A stretch of DNA of 64,000 bases from Robiginitomaculum sp. (GTDB lineage Bacteria; Pseudomonadota; Alphaproteobacteria; Caulobacterales; Maricaulaceae), in assembly GCA_030949705.1 (NCBI GenBank), contig JAUZSF010000021.1:62001-126000 (forward strand), given 5' to 3'. The notes beneath the pieces are model-generated. The model searched no databases. It was given only the letters and a program-made list of their open reading frames with translations, and was not told the DNA's origin. Positions 17,381-27,246 of the stretch are shown in pieces (within the stretch, counting starts at the first letter, position 1; each line of letters begins with the position of its first letter). The position numbers were made by a program, and so were the translations under genes.

Positions 17381-19291
17381 ATGAAATCCCGTTTAGCAAC
17401 CTCTCTTGGGGCGAAAAGACTGCTGTTGATTTTCCTTCTGGTTATGGGAGCACGACCACAAGCCCTCCAGGCACAAGATGCCCTGCCACGCCTGCCCGCA
17501 GGGGCGCATCTTGGCATGCTGGTCGGCTTTGATCCGTTAAATGGGGCGCAGACAGCAAAAGTGGCCACGCTGTGGCGTGATGCACGCAATCAGGGCATGG
17601 ATGTGGCCCGCCTTCAGGTGGATTGGTCAAGGCTGGAACCATCGCCAGGTGTCTTTGATGGCACTGATCTGGCTGAGGCTCTAAAACCATTAAAACGCCA
17701 GGATCTGAAGGTTATGGTCACGCTATCGACTGCCGACAGTTTTGAACTGACCCTGCCGACCGACCTGATCAATGATGACGGCAGCGATTTCGCCCCCGGT
17801 CTTGGCTTTGGGCACCCGGTGGTGCTGGCGCGCTGGCAGGCTTTGCTGGAATGGCTGGTGCCGTTTCTTCGTGATAATGGTGTTTTTGCGCTTTCCGTTG
17901 CCAATGAACCTGATGCGCTCATGGATCCCAGCCCGCATCTGAAAACCGGCTTTACCGATTTTATCGCCCTGGCACAAAGCACGCTGAACACGCTGGCGCC
18001 AGACATCCCCGTGGGCGTAACCCTGACCACCGAAGTGTTTGATACCGACCCGGCATTTGCCAGCGCCGTAACCGCGGTTTCCGATGTGTTGATGTTCAAT
18101 ATCTATTGCGTTGGTGGGCAAGGCCCGGCGCAGATGCAGGCCTTGTTAAACAAAAATCTGGATGAGATTCTGGGGCTGGACCCGGCAAAACCCCTGTTGA
18201 TACAGGAAACCGGCTGCCCAGCCGGTTATGATGACCAGCCAAGTTTTCTGGGCAATACGGCCACCAGCCAAAGCGCTTTTTATGATTCGCTGGTTAATGC
18301 CATGAAAACACGGCCACGCCTGCGCGCCGCCTTTGCCTTTCAACTGCATGACTGGAGTCCGGCGCTGGCACAAACTCTGGTGGATTCGCTAAACGCGCTG
18401 GGTACATTTTCGCATCAGGCGGTTGAACAGTTTCGCGAATACTGGCGCACCATTGGCCTGTGCAAATGGCCGGACATGCAATGCCGCCCGGCCTGGAGCC
18501 GGTTTTTACAGGGCGTGCACGACCTTTCCACCCCTGCCCCGCTGGCCGCGGTCCTGCCACAGGCCCGGGCAGTAAAACAGGGCGATCCGGCCACGACCTT
18601 TGCGGTGCTGGTCAATGCCAGTGGGCATGATTTTACCCATTGTGCCCCGGCTTTGCCAAAGGCCTTAGACGGGATAATTGATTTTAGCTATCAGAGCGTC
18701 ACCCCGCAAAACACCCTTACTGGCACTGCCAATACCCCGGTAGATCTGGCCACCGGTCAATCACAGAATTTTGTCCTGGCACTCACACCGAGACAGGCCA
18801 TGAGCAATCAGGATATTGCCTTTGTGTTTTCCTGTTCCAATGCCCGCCAGTCCGCCACCTATGCCGGGGTCAACACCTTTGTCCTTACCGCCAATGCCAG
18901 CCCGCCTGCCGATCTTCTGGCCATTAATGCCAGCCTGAAACCGGGGATATTGGAGGTCACGGCCAACGGCGCGGCCTTTGCCGTCGCCGCCATTAATCTG
19001 GGCATGGATGATACCATTACCGTACGCCCGGATGATGGGGGAAGCGGCCTACCGCTGCGCTTTACCATCTGCCCCACCGACCCGGCCAACGGGGCCTGTC
19101 AAAGCCCACCCGCCGCCCAGATCAGCTTTGCCTCGGCAAAGCACCAGATCCATACATTCAGCATCTTTGCCAGCCCCGCCACCGGCACCATCATCAATGA
19201 TCCAGTGCTAAACCGGGTATTTGTGCGCTTTACCGACCCTAAGGGCCGCCTTGTGGGCGCAACCTCGCTGGCGGTACGCACCGTGCCCTGA
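17381..19291 (+). CDS. Secreted clan GH-A-like glycoside hydrolase with beta-rich C-terminus
   Basis: A 636-residue exported protein with a strong AGGAGG upstream. The signal peptide runs to about residue 31. The next 330 residues look like a TIM barrel of clan GH-A: VANEPDAL supplies the expected acid/base Glu176 after strand 4, and LLIQETGCP supplies the nucleophile Glu276 after strand 7. Residues from about 400 to the end are beta-rich with several cysteines and resemble Ig-like or DUF11-type modules, which may bind a glycan or the cell surface. The substrate is unknown, and it matches no single GH family that I can name. It is divergent from PadR. Confidence 0.65.
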   Translation: MKSRLATSLGAKRLLLIFLLVMGARPQALQAQDALPRLPAGAHLGMLVGFDPLNGAQTAKVATLWRDARNQGMDVARLQVDWSRLEPSPGVFDGTDLAEALKPLKRQDLKVMVTLSTADSFELTLPTDLINDDGSDFAPGLGFGHPVVLARWQALLEWLVPFLRDNGVFALSVANEPDALMDPSPHLKTGFTDFIALAQSTLNTLAPDIPVGVTLTTEVFDTDPAFASAVTAVSDVLMFNIYCVGGQGPAQMQALLNKNLDEILGLDPAKPLLIQETGCPAGYDDQPSFLGNTATSQSAFYDSLVNAMKTRPRLRAAFAFQLHDWSPALAQTLVDSLNALGTFSHQAVEQFREYWRTIGLCKWPDMQCRPAWSRFLQGVHDLSTPAPLAAVLPQARAVKQGDPATTFAVLVNASGHDFTHCAPALPKALDGIIDFSYQSVTPQNTLTGTANTPVDLATGQSQNFVLALTPRQAMSNQDIAFVFSCSNARQSATYAGVNTFVLTANASPPADLLAINASLKPGILEVTANGAAFAVAAINLGMDDTITVRPDDGGSGLPLRFTICPTDPANGACQSPPAAQISFASAKHQIHTFSIFASPATGTIINDPVLNRVFVRFTDPKGRLVGATSLAVRTVP

Positions 19292-19317
19292 ACCGGGGTC
19301 CATTATAAAATGAATGC

Positions 19318-21981
19318 CTATTTTTGCTGGCGGGGGTCATAGGCCAGAATGGGGGAAAGCCATTTTTCCATTTCGGCAAAGCTCATGTTTTTGCGTTTGG
19401 CGTAATCCGCCACCTGATCACGGTCGATGCGCCCCACGGCAAAATAGTGCGATTGCGGGTGCGAAAAATAAAGCCCCGACACGCTGGCCGGCGGGGTCAT
19501 GGCGCAACTTTCGGTCAGGCTTACGCCGATGCGTTCCTTGGCCCGCAAGAGCGAGAACAAGGTGCGCTTTTCGGTGTGGTCCGGCTGGGCCGGATAACCG
19601 GGGGCCGGGCGGATGCCCTGAAATTTTTCCGAGATCAGTTCCTTATTGGTGAAGTTCTCATCGCTGGCATAGCCCCACAATTCGCGCCGCACCCTGGCGT
19701 GCAGGCTTTCGGCCAACGCCTCGGCCAGGCGGTCGGCCAGGGATTTGACCATAATGGCCGAATAATCATCCCCGGCGCGGGCAAAGGCGCTTGAGCGTTC
19801 GGCTTCGCCATGACCGGCGGTGACGCAAAACCCGCCAACATAATCGGGGATCAGGCTTTGGGTGGGGGCGACAAAATCGCTAAGGGCATAGTTTGGCTTG
19901 CCGGTATCCTTGGCCATTTGCTGACGCAGGGTGTGCAGGCGGGCCAGCTCGCGGGCGCGATCCTGCCCCTCCCACAAAATAATGTCATCGCCATCGGCAT
20001 TGGCGCGCCAAAAGCCCACCAGGGCGCGCGGTTGCAACCAGCGCCCGGCGATGATTTTGTCCAGCATCACTTCGGCATCGGCAATCAGAGCACGGGCCGC
20101 TTCGCCCTTTTTGGGATCATCCAGAATTTGCGGATAGCGCCCCTTTACGTCCCAACTGGACAAAAATGGCGTCCAGTCAATATGACGGCGTAAATCGCGC
20201 AAATCCCAGTCATCAAAGGTGCGCACGCCCAGAAAGGTCGGCGCTGGCGGGGTATAGCCCTTCCAGTCGGGTTTAAGGGCCCGGGCGCGGGCCGCCTCCA
20301 GCTTCAGGCGCGGTTTGGCATTGCGCCCCCCCGCATGAGAGATGCGCAGGCGTTCATAATCATCGCGGGTCTGTTTGATCAGCGCTTCACGATTATCATC
20401 GGAGAGCAGCGTGCGCACTACACCCACAGCGCGTGAGGCATCCGAGACATAAAGCGTGGGGCCGCGCTCATAAGCCGGCTCGATTTTTACCGCCGTGTGC
20501 ATGGGCGAGGTGGTGGCCCCGCCGATCAGCAAGGGCATGGTCCAGCCTTCTCGCTCCATCTCGCTGGCGACATGGACCATTTCATCGAGGCTAGGCGTGA
20601 TCAGGCCCGAAAGGCCAATCATGTCGGCGTTTTCCTCGCGCGCGGTGCGCAGGATTTTATCGGCGGGCACCATGACGCCCAGATCCACCACATCATAGCC
20701 ATTACATTGCAGCACCACGCCGACAATGTTCTTGCCAATATCGTGCACATCGCCCTTGACCGTGGCCATGACAATCTTGCCGTTCGACACGCCTTCCAGG
20801 CCGCTGCGCTTTTTTTCCTCTTCCAGATAGGGGATGAGATGCCCCACGGCCTGTTTCATCACCCGGGCGGATTTGACCACTTGTGGCAAAAACATTTTGC
20901 CGGCGCCAAACAGTTCGCCCACCGCATTCATGCCCGCCATCAGCGGCCCTTCGATCACCTCCAGCGGTTTGTCGGCCTCCAGGCGTGCCTCTTCGGTGTC
21001 TTCCACAATAAAATCAGTCAGCCCATGGATCAGCGCATGCTTCAGGCGTGCCGCCACATCCCCTTCGCGCCAGCTAAGGTCGGCGGCCTTGGCCACCGCG
21101 CCGCTTTGGCCGCGAAACTGATCGGCAATTTCCAGCAAGCGCTCGCCTGCATCCGCGCGCCGGTTCAGGATCACATCTTCTACGCGGGTGCGTAGGTTAG
21201 GTTCGATATCATCATAAATATCCAATTGCCCGGCATTGACGATGGCCATATCGAGCCCGGCACGAATGGCATGATACAAAAAAACCGAATGCATGGCCCG
21301 GCGCACCGGCTCGTTACCCCGAAAGGAAAAGGACAGGTTGGAAAGCCCCCCCGATACCCGCGCATGGGGCAGGGTATCCTTGATCCGCCTTGTGGCGTTG
21401 ATGAAGTCCACACCGTAATTATCATGCTCGGGCAGGCCGGTGGCCACGGCAAAAATATTGGGGTCGAAAATAATATCTTCAGGGGGAAAGCCCGCCCCCA
21501 CCATCAGATTATAGGCGCGGGTGCAGATTTGCACTTTGCGCTCTTCGGTGTCGGCCTGCCCCTCTTCGTCAAAGGCCATCACCACCACGGCGGCGCCATA
21601 GCGCATACAATCGCGCACCCGATCCAAAAAGGGCTCCTCGCCCTCCTTCATCGAGATGGAATTGACCACTGCCTTGCCCTGCACGCATTTCAGGCCGGCC
21701 TCGATCACTTCCCATTTCGAGCTGTCAATCATCAGCGGTACGCGGGCAATGTCCGGCTCGGTGGCAATCAGGCGTAAAAACCGCGTCATGGCCTCGGCCC
21801 CGTCCAGCAGGCCGTCATCCATGTTCACATCAATGATCTGGGCACCATTGTCGATCTGCTGGCGGGCAACGCTGAGGGCTTCTTCATAATCGCCCTCGAC
21901 GATCAGGCGCTTGAAGCGGGCCGAGCCGGACACATTGGTCCGTTCGCCAATGTTGACAAAACGGGAAAGGGAGATGGTCAT
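19318..21981 (-). CDS. metH: Methionine synthase MetH, folate/cobalamin/activation part
   Basis: The C-terminal portion of cobalamin-dependent methionine synthase as a separate 887-residue protein. In order: the pterin-binding domain (from [16 protein letters not shown]), the helical cap, the B12-binding Rossmann domain with ligand histidine in [11 protein letters not shown], and the SAM-binding activation domain with [12 protein letters not shown] and [16 protein letters not shown]. Together with the homocysteine domain encoded upstream (22554-23621) it makes a full enzyme. Its start overlaps the flavin-barrel gene by four bases. Confidence 0.95.
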   Translation of the reverse strand: MTISLSRFVNIGERTNVSGSARFKRLIVEGDYEEALSVARQQIDNGAQIIDVNMDDGLLDGAEAMTRFLRLIATEPDIARVPLMIDSSKWEVIEAGLKCVQGKAVVNSISMKEGEEPFLDRVRDCMRYGAAVVVMAFDEEGQADTEERKVQICTRAYNLMVGAGFPPEDIIFDPNIFAVATGLPEHDNYGVDFINATRRIKDTLPHARVSGGLSNLSFSFRGNEPVRRAMHSVFLYHAIRAGLDMAIVNAGQLDIYDDIEPNLRTRVEDVILNRRADAGERLLEIADQFRGQSGAVAKAADLSWREGDVAARLKHALIHGLTDFIVEDTEEARLEADKPLEVIEGPLMAGMNAVGELFGAGKMFLPQVVKSARVMKQAVGHLIPYLEEEKKRSGLEGVSNGKIVMATVKGDVHDIGKNIVGVVLQCNGYDVVDLGVMVPADKILRTAREENADMIGLSGLITPSLDEMVHVASEMEREGWTMPLLIGGATTSPMHTAVKIEPAYERGPTLYVSDASRAVGVVRTLLSDDNREALIKQTRDDYERLRISHAGGRNAKPRLKLEAARARALKPDWKGYTPPAPTFLGVRTFDDWDLRDLRRHIDWTPFLSSWDVKGRYPQILDDPKKGEAARALIADAEVMLDKIIAGRWLQPRALVGFWRANADGDDIILWEGQDRARELARLHTLRQQMAKDTGKPNYALSDFVAPTQSLIPDYVGGFCVTAGHGEAERSSAFARAGDDYSAIMVKSLADRLAEALAESLHARVRRELWGYASDENFTNKELISEKFQGIRPAPGYPAQPDHTEKRTLFSLLRAKERIGVSLTESCAMTPPASVSGLYFSHPQSHYFAVGRIDRDQVADYAKRKNMSFAEMEKWLSPILAYDPRQQK

Positions 21982-22544
21982 TTGGCCTCGCTCGCCTCCA
22001 GCCGGGTCAGACCCGGCAATCCATCCAGACTGGTGGCATTGGTGTTAAAGCGGTGCTCGGTCCAGGCCTCGAAAGGGCGAAAATCTACATTGCGACGCAA
22101 TTGGTCCCGCTCGCCCTTGAACTCGAAAAACGGTACGCCCCAGCCGCACGAATCCATGATATGGTCAATATCAATCGTGATAATCGCCCGGGCGCGGGTA
22201 AATCCGGAAAAGCATTTCAACAGGTCGGCAAAGCGCGGGTCGGTAAACGGTACCGCCTCGCCCCGCCCGAAAATGCGCACAATATTGGCCTTGCCTTCAA
22301 AGGCACAGAACATCAGCGTGATGCGACCGTTTTCCTGGCAATGGGCCTGGGTTTCAATGCCCGACCCGCCAAGGTCCAGATAGGCCACGGTGTGGTTATC
22401 AATCACGCTCAGGCTGTCATAGCCCTTGGGCGATACATTCACGTGACCATCGGCAGCCAGGGGTGCCGTGGCGACAAAAAAGATTTTTTGCGCCTTGATA
22501 AAAGCAATCAGATCGTCATCCAGCTGGTCGTAGGATTTTCCCAT
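21978..22544 (-). CDS. Pyridoxamine 5'-phosphate oxidase-like flavin-binding protein
   Basis: A 188-residue split-barrel protein ([21 protein letters not shown], then [20 protein letters not shown]) of the PNPOx-like superfamily, which binds FMN, F420 or haem. It sits between the two halves of metH and overlaps the downstream half by four bases, so it is co-translated with methionine synthase. Its specific reaction is not known. A redox or flavin role in cobalamin reactivation is a speculative reading of the context. Confidence 0.8.
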   Translation of the reverse strand: MGKSYDQLDDDLIAFIKAQKIFFVATAPLAADGHVNVSPKGYDSLSVIDNHTVAYLDLGGSGIETQAHCQENGRITLMFCAFEGKANIVRIFGRGEAVPFTDPRFADLLKCFSGFTRARAIITIDIDHIMDSCGWGVPFFEFKGERDQLRRNVDFRPFEAWTEHRFNTNATSLDGLPGLTRLEASEAK

Positions 22545-22553
22545 TTATTTTAC

Positions 22554-23621
22554 TCACGCGATCAGTTCAAAAGGTTCCAGACCCGATAGCCTTAGCGCCA
22601 CGGGGCGGGGGGTAACGGGGCGGGGCTTCACCCCGGCGACGGCGGCGGCAATGGCGCGGATATGGTCCGGCGTAGTGCCGCAACACCCGCCCACAATATT
22701 GACCAGTCCATCGCGCGCCCATTCGCCCAGATGCCCCGACGTGGTGTCCGGGGTTTCATCATACTGGCCAAAGGCATTGGGCAGGCCCGCATTGGGATAG
22801 GCGATAACCATGCAATCGGCGGCGCGGGCGATGTCGGCCACAAACGGGCGCAGATCGCTGGCCCCCAGAGCACAGTTCAGACCCGCCGCCCAGGGTTTGG
22901 CATGGGCAATGGAATTCCAGAAAGCCTCGGTGGTTTGGCCGGTCAGGGTGCGTCCGGAATTATCGGTGATGGTGCCAGACAGGATTAGCGGCACCGGGTC
23001 ATCGGCACCCGCATTCACATCCATACAGGCGGCGATGGCAGCCTTGGCGTTTAAGGTGTCAAACACGGTTTCGATGGCGAAAAAATCCACCTCATCCGCC
23101 ATGGCCGCTGCCTGGGCATAATAGCTGTCATAGACCTGATCAAAATCCACCTCGCGATAGCCCGGATCTTCAACCTTGGGGGAGATGGACAGGGTCTTGC
23201 TTAGGGGGCCAATGGCCCCCATCACGGCGCGGGGGCGATCCGGTTCGGCGGCCTCGGCCGCATCGGCGGCAGCGCGGGCCAATTTTGCCCCGGCCTTGGC
23301 AATTTCGGCAGCCACATCCTGTAGCCCATAATCGGCCTGACTGATCGAGGTGGCATTAAAGGTGTTGGTCTCAATGAGGTCCGCCCCGGCGGCCAGATAG
23401 TCCTCATGAATAGTGCGAATAGCGTCTGGCAAAGTCAGGCTGAGCAGGTCGTTATCACCGCGTAAGGGCACCGGCCAGGTGGCAAAGCGTTCGCCGTGAA
23501 AGGCTTTGTCGGCCAGGCCCAGCGCCTGAATGGCGGTGCCCATGGCGCCGTCTGTGACCAGAATGCGGGTTTTGGCCAGCGCGGTCAGTTTTTCGCGGCG
23601 CTGCGCTCGGCTCATGCTCAT
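22554..23621 (-). CDS. metH: Methionine synthase MetH, homocysteine-binding part
   Basis: The N-terminal homocysteine S-methyltransferase domain as its own 355-residue protein. Zinc ligands are visible in GLNCALG (about residue 245) and in [11 protein letters not shown]. The frame is open far upstream, but ATG 23621 overlaps the metF stop (ATGA) and has GGAG seven bases in front. It belongs to the sahR-metF-metH operon. Splitting metH into two or more proteins is seen in several alphaproteobacteria. Confidence 0.95.
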   Translation of the reverse strand: MSMSRAQRREKLTALAKTRILVTDGAMGTAIQALGLADKAFHGERFATWPVPLRGDNDLLSLTLPDAIRTIHEDYLAAGADLIETNTFNATSISQADYGLQDVAAEIAKAGAKLARAAADAAEAAEPDRPRAVMGAIGPLSKTLSISPKVEDPGYREVDFDQVYDSYYAQAAAMADEVDFFAIETVFDTLNAKAAIAACMDVNAGADDPVPLILSGTITDNSGRTLTGQTTEAFWNSIAHAKPWAAGLNCALGASDLRPFVADIARAADCMVIAYPNAGLPNAFGQYDETPDTTSGHLGEWARDGLVNIVGGCCGTTPDHIRAIAAAVAGVKPRPVTPRPVALRLSGLEPFELIA

Positions 23622-24517
23622 GGTGCTTCTCCGGCTGTCTTTGGGCGCAGACCCAGCACACGACAGGTGGCATAGGCCAGATCCGCCCGGTTCAGCGTAT
23701 AAAAGTGAAACGCGTGCAGGCCTTCCTGTTGCAAACGGGTGCAATAATTGGCGGCAATGCTGGCCGCCAGCAGACGGCGGGTTGGTTCATCATCCTCCAG
23801 CCCTTCAAACATGGCGTGCATGCCGTCCGGCACCTGGGTGCCACACAGGGTGGCCATGCGTTTCAGGCCGGCAAAATTGGGTTGCAGCATGATGCCCGGA
23901 ATGATCGGCAGATTTATCCCGGCGGCGCGCACCCGTTCGACATAGGCAATCAGCGTGTCGGGATTAAAGCAAAACTGGGTGATGATGCGGTTGGCCCCGG
24001 CATCCACCTTGCGTTTCAGGTTTTCAATCTCGGCGGCCCAGTCCGGCGATTCAGGGTGCATTTCGGGATAGCCCGCCGCCGAGATGTCAAAATCAGCAAT
24101 GCGCTTTAAGCCGGCAATCAGATCGCTGGCATAGGCATAGCCGTCCGGGTGTGGCGCATATACCGCCCCGGCCCCTTCGGGCGGATCACCGCGCAAAGCT
24201 ACAATGGAGGTGATCCCGGCCTCGTGATAGGCGCGGGCCACGGCATCCACATCGGCTTTGCTGGCCCCAACACAGGTCAGGTGCGCGGCAACCTTCAGGC
24301 CGGTGGTTTTGGCCATGGAGACCACGGTGCGGTGGGTGCGTTCCCGGGTGGTGCCGCCGGCCCCATAGGTGACGGATACAAAGCCCGGGGCCAGCGGGGC
24401 GAGTTTTTGCACCGCCTTCTTCAGATTGGCTTCGGCCTGTTCGCTTTTGGGCGGAAAGAACTCGAAGGATACCTCGATTTCGCGGGCATCATTGGGAGTG
24501 GCAAAGGCGAGGCTCAT
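23618..24517 (-). CDS. metF: 5,10-methylenetetrahydrofolate reductase
   Basis: Provides the methyl donor 5-methyl-THF for the adjacent methionine synthase. The 299-residue TIM-barrel flavoprotein has the N-terminal SFEFFPPK motif with the catalytic glutamate, VSVTYGAGGTTRERT, the FAD-contacting AAGYPEMHPES, and GLHAFHFYTLNR near the end. It overlaps the upstream regulator gene and the downstream metH part by four bases each, showing tight translational coupling. Confidence 0.96.
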   Translation of the reverse strand: MSLAFATPNDAREIEVSFEFFPPKSEQAEANLKKAVQKLAPLAPGFVSVTYGAGGTTRERTHRTVVSMAKTTGLKVAAHLTCVGASKADVDAVARAYHEAGITSIVALRGDPPEGAGAVYAPHPDGYAYASDLIAGLKRIADFDISAAGYPEMHPESPDWAAEIENLKRKVDAGANRIITQFCFNPDTLIAYVERVRAAGINLPIIPGIMLQPNFAGLKRMATLCGTQVPDGMHAMFEGLEDDEPTRRLLAASIAANYCTRLQQEGLHAFHFYTLNRADLAYATCRVLGLRPKTAGEAP

Positions 24518-25491
24518 GCGCGTGCCTCCGCAGTGGCCGTCGTGCTATGGCGCTCACCTGTCCAGATCTTGACCGTTAAATGATTGGCACTGGCATCCTG
24601 TATATCCGGACGCAGGGCCCTATGGGTGATATTCTTCAGGCCAGACATCTGCATCCAGTTTTCCATCTCCGCATCGGTAAAGCCCAGGCGGCGATGGGCG
24701 TGTTGTTCACGCAGAAATTCCAGCTGGTGCGGGGCAAAGTCCACAATGGTGATCAGGCCACCCGGGGCCATCACCCGCACCGCTTCGCGCAAAGCCGTGC
24801 GCGGCTCGTCCAGATAATGCAGAACCTGATGAATGCACACCAGATCAAATTTATCGTCTTCAAAGGGCAGATTATAAAGGTCCGAATGACGTACCGAACA
24901 GTTTTCCAACCCTGCCTTTTCAATATTCAGACGTGCCAGGTTCAGCATTTCATGGGATAGATCAATGCCCAGGGCGCGCTCCGTGTGCTGGCCAAATACC
25001 TCCAGCATGCGCCCCGTCCCGGTGCCGATATCCAGCATGGATTTGAAACGCTGCTTGCCGGCGGCCTCGCGCAGGGCGGCCTCGACACTGTTTTCCGATA
25101 AATGCAGGGAACGGATATGGGCCCAATCCTTGGCCACTTCGGCAAAATAGGCATTGGCCGCATTGGTACGGGCGTGTTTGACCGCCTCCAGTCGTTCCAG
25201 ATCCCGGGCCATGACCCGGTCGGTGTCGTCAAACAGTGAGATCACGCTTTGGGCTATTTTCTGGCCCCGCCCATGATCGGCCAGCCGGTAAAACACCCAG
25301 GTACCCTCGGGCAGGCGTTCAATGATTCCGGCACTGGCCAGTAATTTGATATGGCGGCTTACCCGCGGCTGGCTTTGGCCCAGCACGCTGACCAGCTCGC
25401 TGACCGTCAGTTCACCCCGGGACAGCAAGGATAAAATGCGCAGGCGCGTTGGTTCTCCTATGGCCCGCAAAGCAGTGACTAACTGTTCCAT
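24514..25491 (-). CDS. sahR: SahR-like ArsR-family regulator fused to a SAM-methyltransferase domain
   Basis: The first gene of the methionine operon. The 325-residue protein from ATG 25491 has an ArsR winged helix-turn-helix (about 1-90; IGEPTRLRILSLLSRGELTVSELV) followed by a methyltransferase fold (about 140-250; SMLDIGTGTGRMLE). SahR regulators of this type sense S-adenosylhomocysteine and control methyl-cycle genes. Position in front of metF/metH and an AT-rich palindrome 49-68 bases upstream support this. The open frame extends 15 codons further upstream, but that part overlaps the promoter region. Confidence 0.82.
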   Translation of the reverse strand: MEQLVTALRAIGEPTRLRILSLLSRGELTVSELVSVLGQSQPRVSRHIKLLASAGIIERLPEGTWVFYRLADHGRGQKIAQSVISLFDDTDRVMARDLERLEAVKHARTNAANAYFAEVAKDWAHIRSLHLSENSVEAALREAAGKQRFKSMLDIGTGTGRMLEVFGQHTERALGIDLSHEMLNLARLNIEKAGLENCSVRHSDLYNLPFEDDKFDLVCIHQVLHYLDEPRTALREAVRVMAPGGLITIVDFAPHQLEFLREQHAHRRLGFTDAEMENWMQMSGLKNITHRALRPDIQDASANHLTVKIWTGERHSTTATAEARA

Positions 25492-25539
25492 CCTTCGTGT
25501 CCTTTTTCCCGAATCCTCAAGGTTGTACCATTTCACATT

Positions 25540-25559
25540 ATATAAAGATATATTTATAT
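25540..25559. promoter_or_regulatory. Probable SahR operator
   Basis: Inverted repeat ATATAAA-N6-TTTATAT; 18 of 20 positions are self-complementary. It lies 49 bases before the sahR start, as expected for an autoregulated ArsR-family operator. The rest of the 275-base gap to mlaA (25492-25766) shows no gene and no riboswitch that I recognise. Confidence 0.6.
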
Positions 25560-25766
25560 CATTATCATTAAAAAAGGCACACTCACAAAAAAGCGATCAA
25601 GCGTGTCTTGCGGGGGACAGCGAATATCCCCAGATTGCTTCATTCTGTGTTCATAAACATGGAAATAAAGATGAGCGCGTGACTCTGGCTGGCGATTGGA
25701 CCTCAAAACGCCACATTGTAGAGTTCATAAATGTAATCGCCTGGCGGCGATAAAGTGGAGAACCCA

Positions 25767-26510
25767 ATGATGCGAATGACCTTTCGCACCTTTACCCTGC
25801 TCAGCGCCGCTCTTGCGGCCAGCGCCTGTGGTACAAGCAGCTCGGCGCGACAGGATGATCCACTTTATGTTTGGAACAAGGGCGTTTTTGCCTTTAACAA
25901 GGCCGCTGACAAGGTGGTCGTGGCCCCGGCGGCACGCACCTATCACAATGTTATCCCCAAACCGGGCCGCGACGGTGTGCGCAATGCCTTGGGCAATCTG
26001 CGCAGCCCGGTGATTTTTGGCAATGATCTGTTGCAGGGGAAGTTTGGTCGTGCCGGCAAAACCCTGGCGCGCTTTGGGATTAACTCAACCCTGGGCATTG
26101 CTGGCCTGTTTGATGTGGCCAAACGCGCTGGCATCAAGGGACATACCGAGGACATGGGGCAAACCCTGGCCGTTTGGGGAATCAGCAGTGGCCCCTATGT
26201 CATGCTGCCCATTCTGGGGCCATCGAATTTTCGTGACACCACCGGGTTTATACTGGACATTGGGTTGGAACCCCTGACCTATATGCGCTTTAACGGACGC
26301 CATGCCGTTCTGGCTGGTCGTTTTGGGGTTAATGGGGTTTCCATACGCGAGGCTAATCTGGATACCGTAGAGGTTTTGCGCAATACCAGTATTGATGAGT
26401 ATGCCAGTCTGAAAAGTGCCTATGAACAATTGCGGGCCAATGCCATATCGGATGGCCAGGTCAATATAGATGACCTGCCCGATTATGACGAATATGAGGA
26501 TGAGGAATAA
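25767..26510 (+). CDS. mlaA: MlaA/VacJ-family outer-membrane lipoprotein
   Basis: Part of the Mla pathway that removes misplaced phospholipids from the outer leaflet of the outer membrane. The protein (247 residues from ATG 25767, GGAG upstream) has a lipoprotein signal peptide with lipobox LAASAC, then the VacJ core with DPLYVWNKGVFAFNKAAD and GPYVMLPILGPSNFRDTTG. The C-terminus is acidic (DLPDYDEYEDEE). The stop overlaps the mlaC start by one base. No mlaFED genes are in the window. Confidence 0.93.
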   Translation: MMRMTFRTFTLLSAALAASACGTSSSARQDDPLYVWNKGVFAFNKAADKVVVAPAARTYHNVIPKPGRDGVRNALGNLRSPVIFGNDLLQGKFGRAGKTLARFGINSTLGIAGLFDVAKRAGIKGHTEDMGQTLAVWGISSGPYVMLPILGPSNFRDTTGFILDIGLEPLTYMRFNGRHAVLAGRFGVNGVSIREANLDTVEVLRNTSIDEYASLKSAYEQLRANAISDGQVNIDDLPDYDEYEDEE

Positions 26511-27145
26511 TGCGGTTTATCAAAATTCTAATGCTGGCGACCTTCATTGGAGTATTCATGACGGGCGCGGCCTTTGCCGCCCCACAAGATGAAGCCTTTG
26601 TGCAGAACAAGGCCAATGAAGCGCTGGCTATTCTTCGTGATGACAGTCTGGACAAGGCGGCTAAGACGGCCCGCTTCGCCGAATATGTAGACAGCGTTAC
26701 CGATGTGCCGCGGGTGGCGCGCTTTGTACTGGGTAAATATGCCCGCGGGGCGGACCCGGAAAAACTGGCGACCTTTACGCAGGTTTTTCGCGAATATGCC
26801 AGCGGCGTTTATGAATCGCAGCTGGGTAATTTTGGTGGCGAAACGCTGACCGTTCTGGGCTCGCAAGATCGCAAACCCGGTGATTCCGTGGTGGCCAGTG
26901 TGATCTCTGGTGGCCAGATTGAAGAACCGATCAAGGTGAACTGGCGCATCCGCACCCGCAATGGCAAACAGCAAGTGCTGGATGTACAGATTTTTGGTAT
27001 CTGGCTGGCGCTGCAACAGCGCAATGAAATCACCTCGGTGATTGCCAATCATGGCGGCGATATCGGGGCGGCCATTGATGTGTTGCGGGAAAAAATTGCC
27101 AAAGGCGATTTTGGCAAAAAGGATGCACAAGCCGCCAACAATTAA
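26510..27145 (+). CDS. mlaC: MlaC-family phospholipid-binding periplasmic protein
   Basis: A 211-residue protein with a signal peptide (MRFIKILMLATFIGVFM, cleavage near AFAA) and the MlaC/Ttg2D fold: VARFVLGKYARGADPEKLATFTQVFREY and VNWRIRTRNGKQQVLDVQIFGIWLALQQRNE. MlaC carries phospholipid between MlaA and the inner-membrane MlaFEDB transporter. The one-base overlap with mlaA (TAATG) shows coupling. Confidence 0.92.
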   Translation: MRFIKILMLATFIGVFMTGAAFAAPQDEAFVQNKANEALAILRDDSLDKAAKTARFAEYVDSVTDVPRVARFVLGKYARGADPEKLATFTQVFREYASGVYESQLGNFGGETLTVLGSQDRKPGDSVVASVISGGQIEEPIKVNWRIRTRNGKQQVLDVQIFGIWLALQQRNEITSVIANHGGDIGAAIDVLREKIAKGDFGKKDAQAANN

Positions 27146-27153
27146 AACCACAT

Positions 27154-27180
27154 GAAAAGTGTGAATCCTGTTCACTTTTC
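27154..27180 (+). terminator. Possible terminator after mlaC
   Basis: An eight-base-pair hairpin (GAAAAGTG/CACTTTTC) with an 11-base loop, eight bases after the mlaC stop. There is no clear T run, so termination is uncertain. Confidence 0.35.
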
Positions 27181-27246
27181 TACTTTCCCTGACGTTGCAT
27201 TGCCCTTAGGGTCCGCCCTCACAGATCCTGAAGTGAATGCGACTTG

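Noticed and set aside
25492-25766. SAM or SAH riboswitch upstream of the sahR-metF-metH operon
   Set aside because: I looked for the conserved cores and pseudoknot pairings and saw none; the palindrome explains regulation better.
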